The notes under the pieces: model-generated
Told to the model about the DNA's origin: nothing
Databases searched by the model: none
Seen by the model: only the letters and a program-made list of their open reading frames with translations
In this document: one piece after another, positions 18,201-27,683 of the stretch
Layout of the letters: each line of letters opens with the position of its first letter
How positions within the stretch are numbered: position 1 is the stretch's first letter
Source of the DNA: Olleya sp. Bg11-27
GTDB taxonomy: Bacteria > Bacteroidota > Bacteroidia > Flavobacteriales > Flavobacteriaceae
Assembly: GCF_002831645.1 (NCBI RefSeq)
Contig: NZ_CP025117.1
Location: 3,115,001-3,179,000, forward strand
Length of the DNA: 64,000 nt
Direction of reading: 5' to 3'
Position numbers and translations under genes: made by a program

Positions 18201-18542
18201 ATGATCAAAATATATCATAATCCAAGATGCAGCAAGTCTAGACAAGGCTTACAGTTTTTAGAAGAATCTAATCAAGAATTTGAAGTCATCAAATATCTTG
18301 ACAATCCTTTATCTAAAGAAGAATTAACTAAACTAATAGTGCTTTTAAAAATAAAACCTATAGAATTAGTTCGAAAAAACGAGGCTATTTGGAAAGAAAA
18401 TTATAAAAACAAAACGCTTACTGATACTCAAATAATTGAGGCTTTAGTGACTAACCCTAAGCTAATAGAAAGGCCAATTATAACAAATGAGAATAAAGCT
18501 GTAATAGGCAGACCAACTGAACTTATAAAAACAATATTATAG
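18201..18542 (+). CDS. ArsC-family protein (thioredoxin-fold, Cys-containing)
   Basis: The 113-aa protein has IYHNPRCSKSRQGLQFLEE, with the ArsC/Spx catalytic Cys 11 in N-P-x-C-S-K-S. The C-terminus has RPIITNENKAVIGRP, the conserved RP-I-V...A-x-x-G-R-P loop of arsenate reductases. It starts 4 bp after prfB and may be cotranscribed. Family members reduce arsenate with glutaredoxin/glutathione or act as transcription factors (Spx). With no ars genes around, the physiological substrate is uncertain. Confidence 0.85.
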   Translation: MIKIYHNPRCSKSRQGLQFLEESNQEFEVIKYLDNPLSKEELTKLIVLLKIKPIELVRKNEAIWKENYKNKTLTDTQIIEALVTNPKLIERPIITNENKAVIGRPTELIKTIL

Positions 18543-18590
18543 TCTGTATTACAAAAAAAATAATAGCAACCACCAATTTCCCTTATACTA

Positions 18591-18968
18591 ATGATAATAA
18601 TATATCACAACCCTGAGTCTTCAAACTCAAATGCTTGCCTCGAAATATTAGAAACACATAAAAATGATCAAGAACTCATTAAGTACCAAGACAAACCATT
18701 AGACAAAATAAAGCTTACCAAAATAATTAATCTTCTTAACATAAAACCCATTGAGTTGATTAGAACAGAAAACAAAACTTGGAAAGATAATTTTAAACAT
18801 TTAGAAGACGATGGTCATGAATTTAGCGACGCCAGTCTAATAGACGTCATGATAGAATATCAAGATATTATTGAACGTCCTATTGTTATTAATGGTGAAA
18901 AAGCAGTCATTGGCGAACCCGCTAAACGTATCTTTAATATAAAACCAGAACACAAAGCTTCATTATAA
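18591..18968 (+). CDS. ArsC-like paralogue lacking the catalytic cysteine
   Basis: The 125-aa protein aligns with its upstream neighbour along its length: IYHNPESSNSNACLEILE against IYHNPRCSKSRQGLQFLEE, shared LLNIKPIELIR and ERPIVINGEKAVIGEP. The nucleophilic Cys is replaced by Ser (NPES-S-NS), and the nearest Cys is six residues later. Arg of the final GRP loop is also changed to GEP. It therefore probably lacks arsenate reductase activity. It may be a binding or regulatory relative. Tandem order suggests duplication. A terminator overlaps its stop codon. Confidence 0.8.
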   Translation: MIIIYHNPESSNSNACLEILETHKNDQELIKYQDKPLDKIKLTKIINLLNIKPIELIRTENKTWKDNFKHLEDDGHEFSDASLIDVMIEYQDIIERPIVINGEKAVIGEPAKRIFNIKPEHKASL

Positions 18969-18983
18969 AATGAAGCTTTTTTT
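18954..18983 (+). terminator. Terminator overlapping the end of the second ArsC-like gene
   Basis: AAAGCTTCATT pairs with AATGAAGCTTT, followed by a T-run. The 5' arm contains the last sense codons and the stop codon (18966-18968) lies in the loop. Confidence 0.85.
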
Positions 18984-19023
18984 ATTTAACAAAGCTTTAA
19001 CCAACCGCCTTTAAACCTATCAG

Positions 19024-19031
19024 TATTTTTG
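19024..19031 (+). promoter_or_regulatory. -7 element (TATTTTTG) for the outer-membrane receptor
   Basis: A perfect TAnnTTTG match 27 bp before the ATG at 19058. No clear -33. Confidence 0.45.
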
Positions 19032-19057
19032 TCGTCATACTAGAAACCAAAATTTTT

Positions 19058-21478
19058 ATGACAAAAAATATTATTACCTTTTGCTTACTCGTTCTTGCCT
19101 TTAATTTTTCATTTGCGCAAAATGCTTCTTCAAAAACAGTAACCATAACTGGTAAAATCCTAGAAAAAGACACAAATGCACCTTTAGAATATGCTACTGT
19201 AGTTTTTAAAAACGCAAAAAGCCCTACAGATGTTTCGGGAGGAATTACAGATCAAAATGGGAATTATTCAATAGAAGTAAAAACAGGCACTTACACTGTT
19301 AGTTTTGAATACATCGGCTTTAAAACAGAAGTTATAGCGAATAAGTCTGTTACAAAAACAGAGCATTTTAAAACTCAATATTTAGCTTTAGATTTTGAAG
19401 CTTTAGATGAGATTGAAATAGTTGCTGAAAAAACAACTGTAGAAATTAGACTTGATAAGAAAATTTATAATGTCGGTAAAGATTTAACCGTACGCGGTGG
19501 AACCGTTAGTGATGTTTTAGATAATGTCCCTTCCGTCTCAGTAGATGTTGAAGGTAATGTGGCTTTACGTGGTAATGACAATGTTCGTATTTTAATAAAC
19601 GGAAAACCGTCTGGTTTAGTTGGGTTAAATTCGACTGAAGCCTTAAGACAATTACCCGCAGAATCAATAGAAAAAGTAGAAGTTATTACATCTCCTTCTG
19701 CTAGATACGAATCCGAAGGTACTGCAGGTATATTAAACATTATACTAAAACGTAGTAAACTAGAAGGTTTAAATGGAGCGATAACAACTAATGTTGGATA
19801 TAATCCTTCTGCAGGAATAAATGGAAACATTAATTACAGAACTGGAGATTTAAACATCTTTAGTACCACGGGCTATAGCTACAGAGAAGCACCGGGTAAC
19901 TCCTTCTCTTCCACACAATATATATCTGATGGTGATTTTTTAGATGAAACAAATGACTTTGATCGTATTAGAAAAGGGTTAACCACTAATTTAGGTCTAG
20001 AATGGTATGTTAACGACTCGGCGTCACTTACAACTTCATTTTTATACAGAGATGGTAATAATGAAAACAATACGACTAACCTTTTAAAGCAATATGATTC
20101 TAACAGAAATTTATTATCAACAACTACACGTTATGACCCAGAAACGGAAGATGATAAAACCGTACAATATGCTTTAAATTTTCAAAAAAACTTTAGTGAT
20201 AGTGGTCACGTACTAACATTTGATTTTCAATATGAAGAAAATACTGAAAATGAAAACTCTTTAGTTAACGTAAATTCTATAGCAACAGAAAATGTCCATA
20301 CTTTAGAAGAACAAAGACAGATTTTATTGCAAACCGACTATGTATTACCCATAGGCAAAAACAGTCAATTTGAAGCAGGGTACAGAGGTAATTTTAACAC
20401 TACAGCAACAGACTTTGAAGTACAATTTCTAGACCCCGATACAAACCAGTTTGAACTTAGTACCGATCTATCTAACGTTTTAAATTTTAGAGAATATTTA
20501 AATGCAGTTTACAGTCAATTTGGAAGTAAATTTGGTGAGTTTTCATTCTTGTTAGGTTTACGTTTAGAAAACACACAACTTACAATAGATCAACCTACTA
20601 CTGGAGAGCATAATAAACGAAATTTTACTGGGTTATTCCCAACCGTAAATTTAAGTTATGAAATCTCTGACAGGGAAAATGTAACTTTAGGTTACGCAAG
20701 ACGTTTGCGCCGTCCTAGAGGGTTCTTTTTAAACCCATTCCCTTCTAGATCTAGTGTTACTAATTACTTCCAAGGTAATCCTAACTTAAACCCTAGCTAC
20801 TCTGGACAATTTGATTTAGGATACTTAAAACGGTTTGGAAAATTAACATTTAACTCGTCTTTATATTATTCTCACGCAACAGATGCTTTTAACTATGTTA
20901 GTTTTGATACAGGAGAAACTGCTTTCGTTAACGGAGAAGAATTACCTATAATACAACGTACGCCTATTAATTTAGCGACAGAAGACAGATATGGTTTTGA
21001 ATTTACCCTGACTTATAGCCCTTCAAAAAAATGGAGAGTAAACGGAAACTTTAACTTTTTTCAAAATGACACTAAAGGAGATACACCTAATGGTTTGTCA
21101 TTAGACAATACAAATACAAGCTGGTTTGCTAGATTAAATAACAAGTACACTTTACCTGGTGAAATTGATTGGCAAACTAACTTAAACTATAGAGGACCTA
21201 GTGAAGATGCTCAAAATAAGTCTGAAGGTATTTTTACTACTACAATGGCATTGAGTAAGGATTTATTTGGAGACAGAGCCTCATTAGCTTTTAATGTAAA
21301 CGACTTATTTAATAGTAGAAAAAGACAACAAACAACTACTACTCCAACTTTTGATGCTTATAGCGAGTTTCAATGGAGAGAACGCAGTTTTAACCTAGCC
21401 TTTACTTATAGATTTAACCAGAAAAAGAAACGCACGCAACGTGGTAATTTTGGTGGTAATGAAGATTTTGAAGGATAA
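19058..21478 (+). CDS. TonB-dependent receptor-like outer-membrane beta-barrel protein (PF14905 type)
   Basis: The 806-aa protein has a signal peptide (ITFCLLVLAFNFSFAQ), then a carboxypeptidase-like regulatory domain (VTITGKILEKDTNAPLEYATV...KTGTYTVSFEYIGFKTE, about 27-115), then a plug (TVSDVLDNVPSVSVDVEG...VRILINGKPSGL...SIEKVEVITSPSARYE, about 120-215), then a barrel of about 580 residues with strands ending in SFNLAFTYRFNQ. This architecture matches the Bacteroidota outer-membrane beta-barrel family (PF14905). The C-terminus has a short basic then Gly/Asn/Glu-rich tail. It imports an unknown ligand across the outer membrane. No SusD partner is near, so a polysaccharide locus is unlikely. 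Confidence 0.88.
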   Translation: MTKNIITFCLLVLAFNFSFAQNASSKTVTITGKILEKDTNAPLEYATVVFKNAKSPTDVSGGITDQNGNYSIEVKTGTYTVSFEYIGFKTEVIANKSVTKTEHFKTQYLALDFEALDEIEIVAEKTTVEIRLDKKIYNVGKDLTVRGGTVSDVLDNVPSVSVDVEGNVALRGNDNVRILINGKPSGLVGLNSTEALRQLPAESIEKVEVITSPSARYESEGTAGILNIILKRSKLEGLNGAITTNVGYNPSAGINGNINYRTGDLNIFSTTGYSYREAPGNSFSSTQYISDGDFLDETNDFDRIRKGLTTNLGLEWYVNDSASLTTSFLYRDGNNENNTTNLLKQYDSNRNLLSTTTRYDPETEDDKTVQYALNFQKNFSDSGHVLTFDFQYEENTENENSLVNVNSIATENVHTLEEQRQILLQTDYVLPIGKNSQFEAGYRGNFNTTATDFEVQFLDPDTNQFELSTDLSNVLNFREYLNAVYSQFGSKFGEFSFLLGLRLENTQLTIDQPTTGEHNKRNFTGLFPTVNLSYEISDRENVTLGYARRLRRPRGFFLNPFPSRSSVTNYFQGNPNLNPSYSGQFDLGYLKRFGKLTFNSSLYYSHATDAFNYVSFDTGETAFVNGEELPIIQRTPINLATEDRYGFEFTLTYSPSKKWRVNGNFNFFQNDTKGDTPNGLSLDNTNTSWFARLNNKYTLPGEIDWQTNLNYRGPSEDAQNKSEGIFTTTMALSKDLFGDRASLAFNVNDLFNSRKRQQTTTTPTFDAYSEFQWRERSFNLAFTYRFNQKKKRTQRGNFGGNEDFEG

Positions 21479-21499
21479 AGTTATCTACTTCACTAAAGT

Positions 21500-21543
21500 A
21501 AAAATGGTGTTAGCAAGTTAAACTTGCTAACACCATTTTTTTT
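21500..21543 (+). terminator. Terminator of the outer-membrane receptor gene
   Basis: AAAATGGTGTTAGCAAGTT and AACTTGCTAACACCATTTT form a 19-bp perfect stem with almost no loop, followed by T residues. Confidence 0.92.
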
Positions 21544-21571
21544 CAATATAAGTTAGAGAATTGGAAATGAT

Positions 21572-21607
21572 AAAAAAAAAGGGATATTCTTTCGAATATC
21601 CCTTTTT
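21572..21607 (-). terminator. Terminator of the 57-aa membrane protein gene
   Basis: AAAAAGGGATATTC and GAATATCCCTTTTT around a TTTC loop. The long A-run at 21572-21580 becomes the T-run on the minus strand. Confidence 0.85.
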
Positions 21608-21626
21608 CAATATATAAGTTTAAAAC

Positions 21627-21800
21627 TTAAGCTGTACGCTTCGCTTTTTTCTCGTCTTTAATCTCATTTAAACGCTCAATTACACTTCCTCCAATCCAAT
21701 AAGGAATAACAAAAGTGATTAAAAAAATCATTAACCAAAACCCTATGGTTAAGATAGTTAAAAATGCTAAAAAGCCTAAATATTGGTCAAATTCGAACAT
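21627..21800 (-). CDS. Small membrane protein, 57 aa
   Basis: The reading frame starts with ATG at 21800 (MFEFDQYLGF...) and stops at 21627. Residues about 8-37 are strongly hydrophobic (FLAFLTILTIGFWLMIFLIT), followed by PYWIGGSVIERLNEIKDEKK and a basic end. The predicted single or hairpin membrane segment, correct spacing to a terminator on the same strand, and lack of any overlapping gene support it as real. Short proteins of this type are common in Flavobacteriaceae. Function unknown. Confidence 0.75.
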   Translation of the reverse strand: MFEFDQYLGFLAFLTILTIGFWLMIFLITFVIPYWIGGSVIERLNEIKDEKKAKRTA

Positions 21801-21908
21801 AACGTGTTTAATTTCTTGTTTATTATTACAGCAAAGATAAAGTAAAGTTGTTTTTTATCCAATACAAAGTGAAATTTTATTAACAGACTTGTTAATAAAT
21901 ATAGCAAC

Positions 21909-23525
21909 CTACTCCTTAAAGCTTTTCTCTAATGGTTTAAAAGAAATAATAAATGTGCTATCAGGTAATTTAACGTACTCTAAATGACCTCCTAATTGCT
22001 CCGTTAAAATATTTATTAATTGCATCCCTAAAGTTTTTGCATTATTAAAATCAAAATCATCTCCTAATCCCTTTCCATAATCTTTATACACTAATTTATA
22101 AAAATCTTGATCTTTAAATATTTGGATACTTAACGTGTTTTTTTGATCTTTTGTAAATACATATTTAAAAGAGTTTGTTACCAACTCATTAATAATTAAT
22201 CCTAAATCGGAAGACGTATCTCCATCAAAATATAAGTCTTGATCAATAACAATCTCTTTATCTATTTGCATGGATTTATACTTAACTGTATCTTCGATAT
22301 ACATCAATAATTGTTCTACATACTCTTTTGTTTTAACCTCTTTCAAAGTCACGTTAGTATATAATTTCTCATGTACTAAAGACATCGATTGTATACGGTT
22401 TTGACTATCTCTTAGTGCTTTTTTGATATTCTCGTCATCATATTCGTCCTCTTGCATTAATAAAATACCAGACACCATTTGCATATTATTTTTAATCCTG
22501 TGGTGGACTTCTTTTATCAAGGTCTGAATTTTTAGTAAATTACCTTCTAATGCCTTATTTTTAAGAACAACCAAATTATTAGCATCATACAAACTAGTAT
22601 TTAAAGCTCTATTTTTTAGAAACTGATACAAGGTTATAAATACTAAAATAGAAATTAAAGTATACCAAAAATAAGCAAGATTAGAACTACGTTTACCGAC
22701 CAAAGGTTTTACTTTGTAAGCACTACCGATCTTTAATTTTAACCCAAATAATTCGATAGTAGAATAAATATAATCGTTTTCTTTTACATCAAAACCCTTA
22801 TAATATTCTAAATCTCTTGCCTCATTATAAATTCTGGTATTATTATAAACGACTTCTCGTGTTAAATCAATAGAGTCATTGACAACAAACTTATGTACAT
22901 AGGTACTTGCATCATTTTTTTTATAAAAATAATCTAATAAATATTTGACATTTATAACGGGAGCTACATAACCTAAAATTTCATTTTTATTGTTTCGTGC
23001 TGAAAAATCAAATGGAAAACCAGCCCATCCTTCTCTCAAATTTATTGGTGAAAAAAGCTTAATATCAGTAGACTGCATTAAACGATCCAACTCCTCTATT
23101 TTTTGTTTAGAAATAAATGTTTTTGAAGACACACCTTTTAAATTTTTAGGATCAATTTGATTTGGTGTAATAACATATTTAAAAACATGATCTGTTCCAA
23201 CATGACTAATCAAAATTGAATCATTAAAATCAATGTCTTCTAATAAGTCTTTGAGGTATTTTTGAAGCTGGTATTCATTGGGGAACTCTGCACCATTTTT
23301 AGTATAACTTTTAATCGAAGAGACTAAACTTGCATACACTTGTATACCTGCTTTAGCACTATTTAAAGCATTAGTATGTTCCTCTTTAAGTTTTTGCTCT
23401 ATTTTCTGTTGTTCTAAAGCATTATTACTATTTAGTAGATTTTGTAATAAAACAGCGCCTACAATTAAAAATATAAAAACAAGAAAATAGTATTTTATAT
23501 TCTTAATTTTCTTATTAAAATTCAT
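21909..23525 (-). CDS. Sensor histidine kinase, HisKA_2 family
   Basis: The 538-aa protein has a first TM segment (YYFLVFIFLIVGAVLLQNLL, about 12-31), a large extracytoplasmic region to about 280 with a CHASE/Cache-like look, a second TM (FWYTLISILVFITLYQFL), then a short coil. The kinase core has IKEVHHRIKNNMQMVSGILL, the HisKA_2 phosphoacceptor box (His 342 or 343), and an HATPase domain with LGLIINELVTNSFKYVF (N box), DYGKGLG (G1) and TLGMQLI (G2). It senses an unknown periplasmic signal. No response regulator is adjacent, so the partner must be elsewhere. Confidence 0.88.
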   Translation of the reverse strand: MNFNKKIKNIKYYFLVFIFLIVGAVLLQNLLNSNNALEQQKIEQKLKEEHTNALNSAKAGIQVYASLVSSIKSYTKNGAEFPNEYQLQKYLKDLLEDIDFNDSILISHVGTDHVFKYVITPNQIDPKNLKGVSSKTFISKQKIEELDRLMQSTDIKLFSPINLREGWAGFPFDFSARNNKNEILGYVAPVINVKYLLDYFYKKNDASTYVHKFVVNDSIDLTREVVYNNTRIYNEARDLEYYKGFDVKENDYIYSTIELFGLKLKIGSAYKVKPLVGKRSSNLAYFWYTLISILVFITLYQFLKNRALNTSLYDANNLVVLKNKALEGNLLKIQTLIKEVHHRIKNNMQMVSGILLMQEDEYDDENIKKALRDSQNRIQSMSLVHEKLYTNVTLKEVKTKEYVEQLLMYIEDTVKYKSMQIDKEIVIDQDLYFDGDTSSDLGLIINELVTNSFKYVFTKDQKNTLSIQIFKDQDFYKLVYKDYGKGLGDDFDFNNAKTLGMQLINILTEQLGGHLEYVKLPDSTFIISFKPLEKSFKE

Positions 23526-23717
23526 TTATGAGAATAAGTTGTCATTAAGCGATAAAGGTATAGTATTATTTTTAAAACCATATTTTGTTCTTAAAGAAAT
23601 CATAATAATACGCACATCATATACCGCCTTATTATTTTAAATTTTATTATATGAATCTGACAATTTAAAACCTCAAAATTTTGTAAATTTACCTCCTATA
23701 ATTTAATTAATTTTCAG

Positions 23718-25115
23718 ATGGAATACAGAATAGAAAAAGATACCATGGGCGAAGTTAAAGTACCTTCAGACAAGCTTTGGGGTGCACAAACAGAACGTTC
23801 TAGAAATAATTTTAAAATTGGTGCTGTTGCATCAATGCCACTTGAAGTGGTTTATGGTTTTGCATATCTTAAAAAAGCTGCAGCCTATACTAATTGTGAA
23901 CTTGGAGTTTTACCTATTGAAAAACGTGATTTGATAGCACAAGTTTGCGACGAAATTTTGAAAGGACAACACGATGATCAATTTCCTTTAGTGATTTGGC
24001 AAACCGGTTCTGGAACACAGTCTAACATGAATGTTAATGAGGTTATTGCTAACAGAGCACACCAATTAGCAGGTAAAGTTGTTGGTGAAGGAGATAAAAC
24101 AATACAACCAAATGATGATGTTAATAAATCACAATCATCAAATGATACTTTCCCTACAGGAATGCATATTGCGGCTTACACTAAAATTGTTAAAACAACA
24201 ATTCCAGGTGTTAAACAATTACGTGATACTTTAAAAAAGAAATCAGAAACTTTTAAAAACGTTGTAAAAATTGGTCGTACCCATTTAATGGATGCGACAC
24301 CTTTAACTTTAGGACAAGAATTTTCAGGGTATGTATCGCAATTAGATCACGGTATTAAAGCTTTAGAAAATACGTTACCACATTTAAGTGAAATCGCTTT
24401 AGGAGGAACTGCTGTAGGTACAGGTTTAAATACACCTAAAGGCTACTCTAAACGTGTTGCTGAATATATAGCAGAATTTACAGGACAGCCATTTATTACT
24501 GCGCCAAATAAATTTGAAGCTTTAGCTGCACATGATGCTATTGTAGAAAGTCATGGGGCTTTAAAACAATTAGCAGTGTCTTTAAATAAGATTGCTAATG
24601 ATATCCGTATGATGGCTTCAGGACCACGTTCTGGAATTGGAGAAATTATAATTCCAGCTAACGAACCAGGAAGTTCTATCATGCCAGGAAAAGTTAACCC
24701 GACACAATGTGAAGCTTTAACTATGGTTTGTGCTCAAGTTATGGGTAATGATGTTGCTGTTACTGTTGGTGGAACACAAGGACACTATGAGCTAAATGTT
24801 TTTAAACCAATGATGGCTGCAAATATTTTACAATCGGCTCAACTTATCGGTGATGCTTGTGTTAGTTTTGATATTAACTGTGCTGCTGGTATAGAGCCAA
24901 ATTATGATGTTATTAAAGAGCTTTTAAACAACTCTTTAATGCTAGTTACTGCTTTAAATACTAAAATAGGATACTATAAAGCTGCCGAAATTGCAAATAC
25001 TGCTCATAAAAATGGTACAACTTTAAAAGTTGAAGCCGTTAATTTAGGCTATGTTACAGCAGAAGATTATGACGAATGGGTAAAACCAGAAAACATGGTA
25101 GGTGCATTAAAATAA
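23718..25115 (+). CDS. fumC: Fumarate hydratase class II
   Basis: The 465-aa protein matches FumC throughout: [28 protein letters not shown] at the start, [64 protein letters not shown] with the catalytic His, and the signature [11 protein letters not shown]. The enzyme converts fumarate to malate in the TCA cycle without an iron-sulfur cluster. The gene stands alone, between a divergent kinase and a terminator. Confidence 0.97.
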   Translation: MEYRIEKDTMGEVKVPSDKLWGAQTERSRNNFKIGAVASMPLEVVYGFAYLKKAAAYTNCELGVLPIEKRDLIAQVCDEILKGQHDDQFPLVIWQTGSGTQSNMNVNEVIANRAHQLAGKVVGEGDKTIQPNDDVNKSQSSNDTFPTGMHIAAYTKIVKTTIPGVKQLRDTLKKKSETFKNVVKIGRTHLMDATPLTLGQEFSGYVSQLDHGIKALENTLPHLSEIALGGTAVGTGLNTPKGYSKRVAEYIAEFTGQPFITAPNKFEALAAHDAIVESHGALKQLAVSLNKIANDIRMMASGPRSGIGEIIIPANEPGSSIMPGKVNPTQCEALTMVCAQVMGNDVAVTVGGTQGHYELNVFKPMMAANILQSAQLIGDACVSFDINCAAGIEPNYDVIKELLNNSLMLVTALNTKIGYYKAAEIANTAHKNGTTLKVEAVNLGYVTAEDYDEWVKPENMVGALK

Positions 25116-25136
25116 TCCATCAAAACATATAAAATC

Positions 25137-25170
25137 AAAAAACCGATAAGCAAGCTTATCGGTTTTTTTT
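25137..25170 (+). terminator. Terminator of fumC
   Basis: AACCGATAAGC and GCTTATCGGTT around AA, followed by a T-run. Confidence 0.9.
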
Positions 25171-25267
25171 CGTTTAGTTAGTTATTAATTATAATAGGGA
25201 TGGTTAAATAACCTTTGCAAGGTTATAACTATTTTATTTTATAAACATTAACATATGTTAATAAATA

Positions 25268-25858
25268 CTATAATTTAGATCGAATGCGACTTAGTTGTAC
25301 CGGAGTAATGCTCAAATACTTCGCAATTTGATATTGTGGTATCAAATTATCTATATTCGGAATCATTTTTCTAAGGTTTAAATAACGTGCCTTTCCTCCC
25401 ATCGTTAATAATTCGATATGCTTTTTATCCTTTTCACATATTAGGGTTTCTAAAAATTTGGCATAAAACCCAAGAATTTCAATATTAGATTCACACAATG
25501 CCTTAAACTCAAAATACTCTAAAACAAAAATATCACAATCTGTTAAGGATTCATAAATACTATTAGAGGGTGACTGGTTAAGCAAGGCATCAAAAGAAGC
25601 CAAGATTATAATAGGTAAAAAAAGTGATTTAGTCACCTCTTTTCCATTCTCCAATCTAACGTAAGAGCGCATGACGCCTTTATTTAACATATAAATTTTA
25701 CTTGGCACATCACCGGAATCAACAAGAACATCACCTGCTTTTAGCTGTTTACAACTAGAAGCACTTAACATCTGATCAAAAGAGTCCTTAGACATGGGGT
25801 AAAATGAAGTTATATAATTATATATTTCAATATAATATTTTTCTCCCTTCTCAAACAT
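25268..25858 (-). CDS. Crp/Fnr-family regulator, cNMP-binding domain
   Basis: The 196-aa protein has a cyclic-nucleotide-binding fold: ASSCKQLKAGDVLVDSGDVPSKIYMLNKGVMRSYV, then KEVTKSLFLPIIILASFDALL. The C-terminus (IPQYQIAKYLSITPVQLSRIRSKL) is a compact helix-turn-helix recognition segment. The phosphate-binding R-x-A motif of true CRP is absent, so the ligand is uncertain. The family is abundant in Bacteroidota. It is divergent from hutI and might regulate it or itself. Confidence 0.85.
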   Translation of the reverse strand: MFEKGEKYYIEIYNYITSFYPMSKDSFDQMLSASSCKQLKAGDVLVDSGDVPSKIYMLNKGVMRSYVRLENGKEVTKSLFLPIIILASFDALLNQSPSNSIYESLTDCDIFVLEYFEFKALCESNIEILGFYAKFLETLICEKDKKHIELLTMGGKARYLNLRKMIPNIDNLIPQYQIAKYLSITPVQLSRIRSKL

Positions 25859-25985
25859 ATATTTTATTTACACACATGCTAAATTATACTATTTATTGGT
25901 TGACCAAAGAAGTTTTCGACGTATGGCAAGTAATAACTTAAAATAAGTAATACGACAACTAGTATTCAGTACTGTGCATTTTGTC

Positions 25986-25993
25986 TATATTTG
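25986..25993 (+). promoter_or_regulatory. -7 element for hutI (TATATTTG)
   Basis: A perfect TAnnTTTG match 23 bp before ATG 26017. It lies inside the longer possible reading frame from TTG 25981, which argues that the ATG is the real start. Confidence 0.5.
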
Positions 25994-26016
25994 ACTATAA
26001 ATTAGAGCTTTTTTTT

Positions 26017-27252
26017 ATGTCAATACTTATTACAAATATTCAGGAATTACTACAGGTCAGAGAAGAAAATACTTTGAAATTATCTGGACATCAGATGAAA
26101 GAATTACCTACTATCAAAGATGCTTATCTATTAATTGATAATGACACTATTGTTGATTTTGGTTCCATGATAGATATAAGTAACATAAAAGCAGATAAAA
26201 TAATTGATGCTACAGGTAAATTAGTATTACCAACTTGGTGCGACTCACATACACATATTGTTTATGCAGGAGATCGTTCTCAAGAGTTTGTGGATCGTAT
26301 TAATGGTTTAAGTTATGAAGACATTGCAAATCGTGGCGGAGGTATTATCAATAGTGCCAAAACACTTCAAAACACTTCTGAAGACGAGCTATACAACCAA
26401 TCCATTTCTCGCTTAAAATCAGTAATGAAACTAGGGACTGGAGCAATCGAAATTAAATCAGGTTACGGACTAACACCGGATGCTGAACTTAAAATGCTTC
26501 GCGTTATTAAACGTATTAAAAAAGATTTTCCATTAAAAGTTAAAGCTACTTTTTTAGGAGCCCACGCATTACCTTTAGAATATAAAGATAATAAGCAAGG
26601 TTACTTAGATCAGATTATTAATGTTATGCTACCACAAATAGCTAAAGAAAACTTAGCACATTATATTGACATTTTTTGCGAAAAAGGTTACTTTGATCTC
26701 AACGATACAGAGCAAATTCTTAAAGCAGGTCAACAGTATAATTTAACACCTAAAATACATGTTAATCAATTTAATGCCTTTGGAGGTATTGCTTTAGGTG
26801 TAAAATACAATGCTTTAAGTGTAGACCATTTAGAAGAACTAAATTCTGAAGATATTGAGGTTTTAAAAGGTAGTGATACAATTGCTGTGGCTCTTCCCTC
26901 CTGTTCTTATTTTTTAAGCATCCCTTATACGCCCGGAAGACAAATTATTGATGCTGGATTACCTTTAGCTCTAGCCTCCGATTATAACCCTGGCTCAACA
27001 CCATCTGGAAATATGAATTTTGTGGTGAGTACCGCCTGTATTAAAATGAGACTAACACCAGAAGAAGCTATAAATGCCGCGACTATAAATGGCGCCTATG
27101 CAATGGGGATTTCTAATCAATATGGAAGTGTTACTAAAGGTAAAAAAGCAAACCTCATTATTACAAAACCAATTTCTAGTTACAATTATTTACCATACGC
27201 TTTTGGTGACAATCATATTGATACTGTAATTATAAATGGGGAAGTTATTTAG
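26017..27252 (+). CDS. hutI: Imidazolonepropionase
   Basis: The 411-aa protein is an amidohydrolase-fold enzyme of histidine degradation, converting imidazolone-5-propionate to formiminoglutamate. The metal-binding motif is CDSHTHIVYAGDRSQEF; IEIKSGYGLTPDAELKML and ATFLGAHALP follow, then HVNQFNAFGG with a further metal His, and LASDYNPGS with the conserved Asp. ATG 26017 (MSILITNIQELLQV) is preferred over an in-frame TTG 36 bp upstream because it gives the normal N-terminus and leaves room for the promoter. HutG lies 1.4 kb away; hutH and hutU are not in the window. Confidence 0.95.
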   Translation: MSILITNIQELLQVREENTLKLSGHQMKELPTIKDAYLLIDNDTIVDFGSMIDISNIKADKIIDATGKLVLPTWCDSHTHIVYAGDRSQEFVDRINGLSYEDIANRGGGIINSAKTLQNTSEDELYNQSISRLKSVMKLGTGAIEIKSGYGLTPDAELKMLRVIKRIKKDFPLKVKATFLGAHALPLEYKDNKQGYLDQIINVMLPQIAKENLAHYIDIFCEKGYFDLNDTEQILKAGQQYNLTPKIHVNQFNAFGGIALGVKYNALSVDHLEELNSEDIEVLKGSDTIAVALPSCSYFLSIPYTPGRQIIDAGLPLALASDYNPGSTPSGNMNFVVSTACIKMRLTPEEAINAATINGAYAMGISNQYGSVTKGKKANLIITKPISSYNYLPYAFGDNHIDTVIINGEVI

Positions 27253-27616
27253 CAGGAGTCACTTTCTAATTAATATAGCACTTCACAATTAAGACGTTTC
27301 TCACCTGTTTTAAACTGCATTCATCAACTACCTTGTGTTAGAAATTCTGACAGATCTGACTACGCCATAATTCTAATAAACAAAAGAATCGTATACCAAA
27401 ATAGGTTTTTAAAAGTGAATTGCTGTAAAAATAAGCAGGGTGCTTTTCTGTATTATCTAAGCTACTTCAAAAGAAATGAGTTAGAGTCTAATGAAAGCCA
27501 ATCAACTTTAAAACAGTACAATTTAGGCTTTATTTAAGTATGCTATGACCTATACATATGCTTTTAAAAAGTTATGGGCGTCATTACATAATAATCCCCC
27601 CTTAAAATAAGCGCAT
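27253..27616. other. Intergenic stretch without recognisable gene
   Basis: About 360 bp between hutI and the terminator at 27617. No open frame of useful length, RNA gene or insertion-sequence end was seen. A remnant of a lost gene is possible but cannot be shown. Confidence 0.5.
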
Positions 27617-27651
27617 AAAAAAAACCTGAAAGTGTTTAGCTTTCAGGTTTT
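27617..27651 (-). terminator. Terminator of the coiled-coil membrane-anchored protein gene
   Basis: AAAACCTGAAAG and CTTTCAGGTTTT around TGTTTAG; the A-run on the plus strand is a T-run for the minus strand. Confidence 0.85.
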
Positions 27652-27683
27652 ACTGGAATAATTAATTAATATCAGCCAAGCTC

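Noticed and set aside
25981-26016. TTG 25981 as start of hutI
   Set aside because: It would translate the -7 promoter element and add 12 residues not expected in the family; ATG 26017 is preferred.
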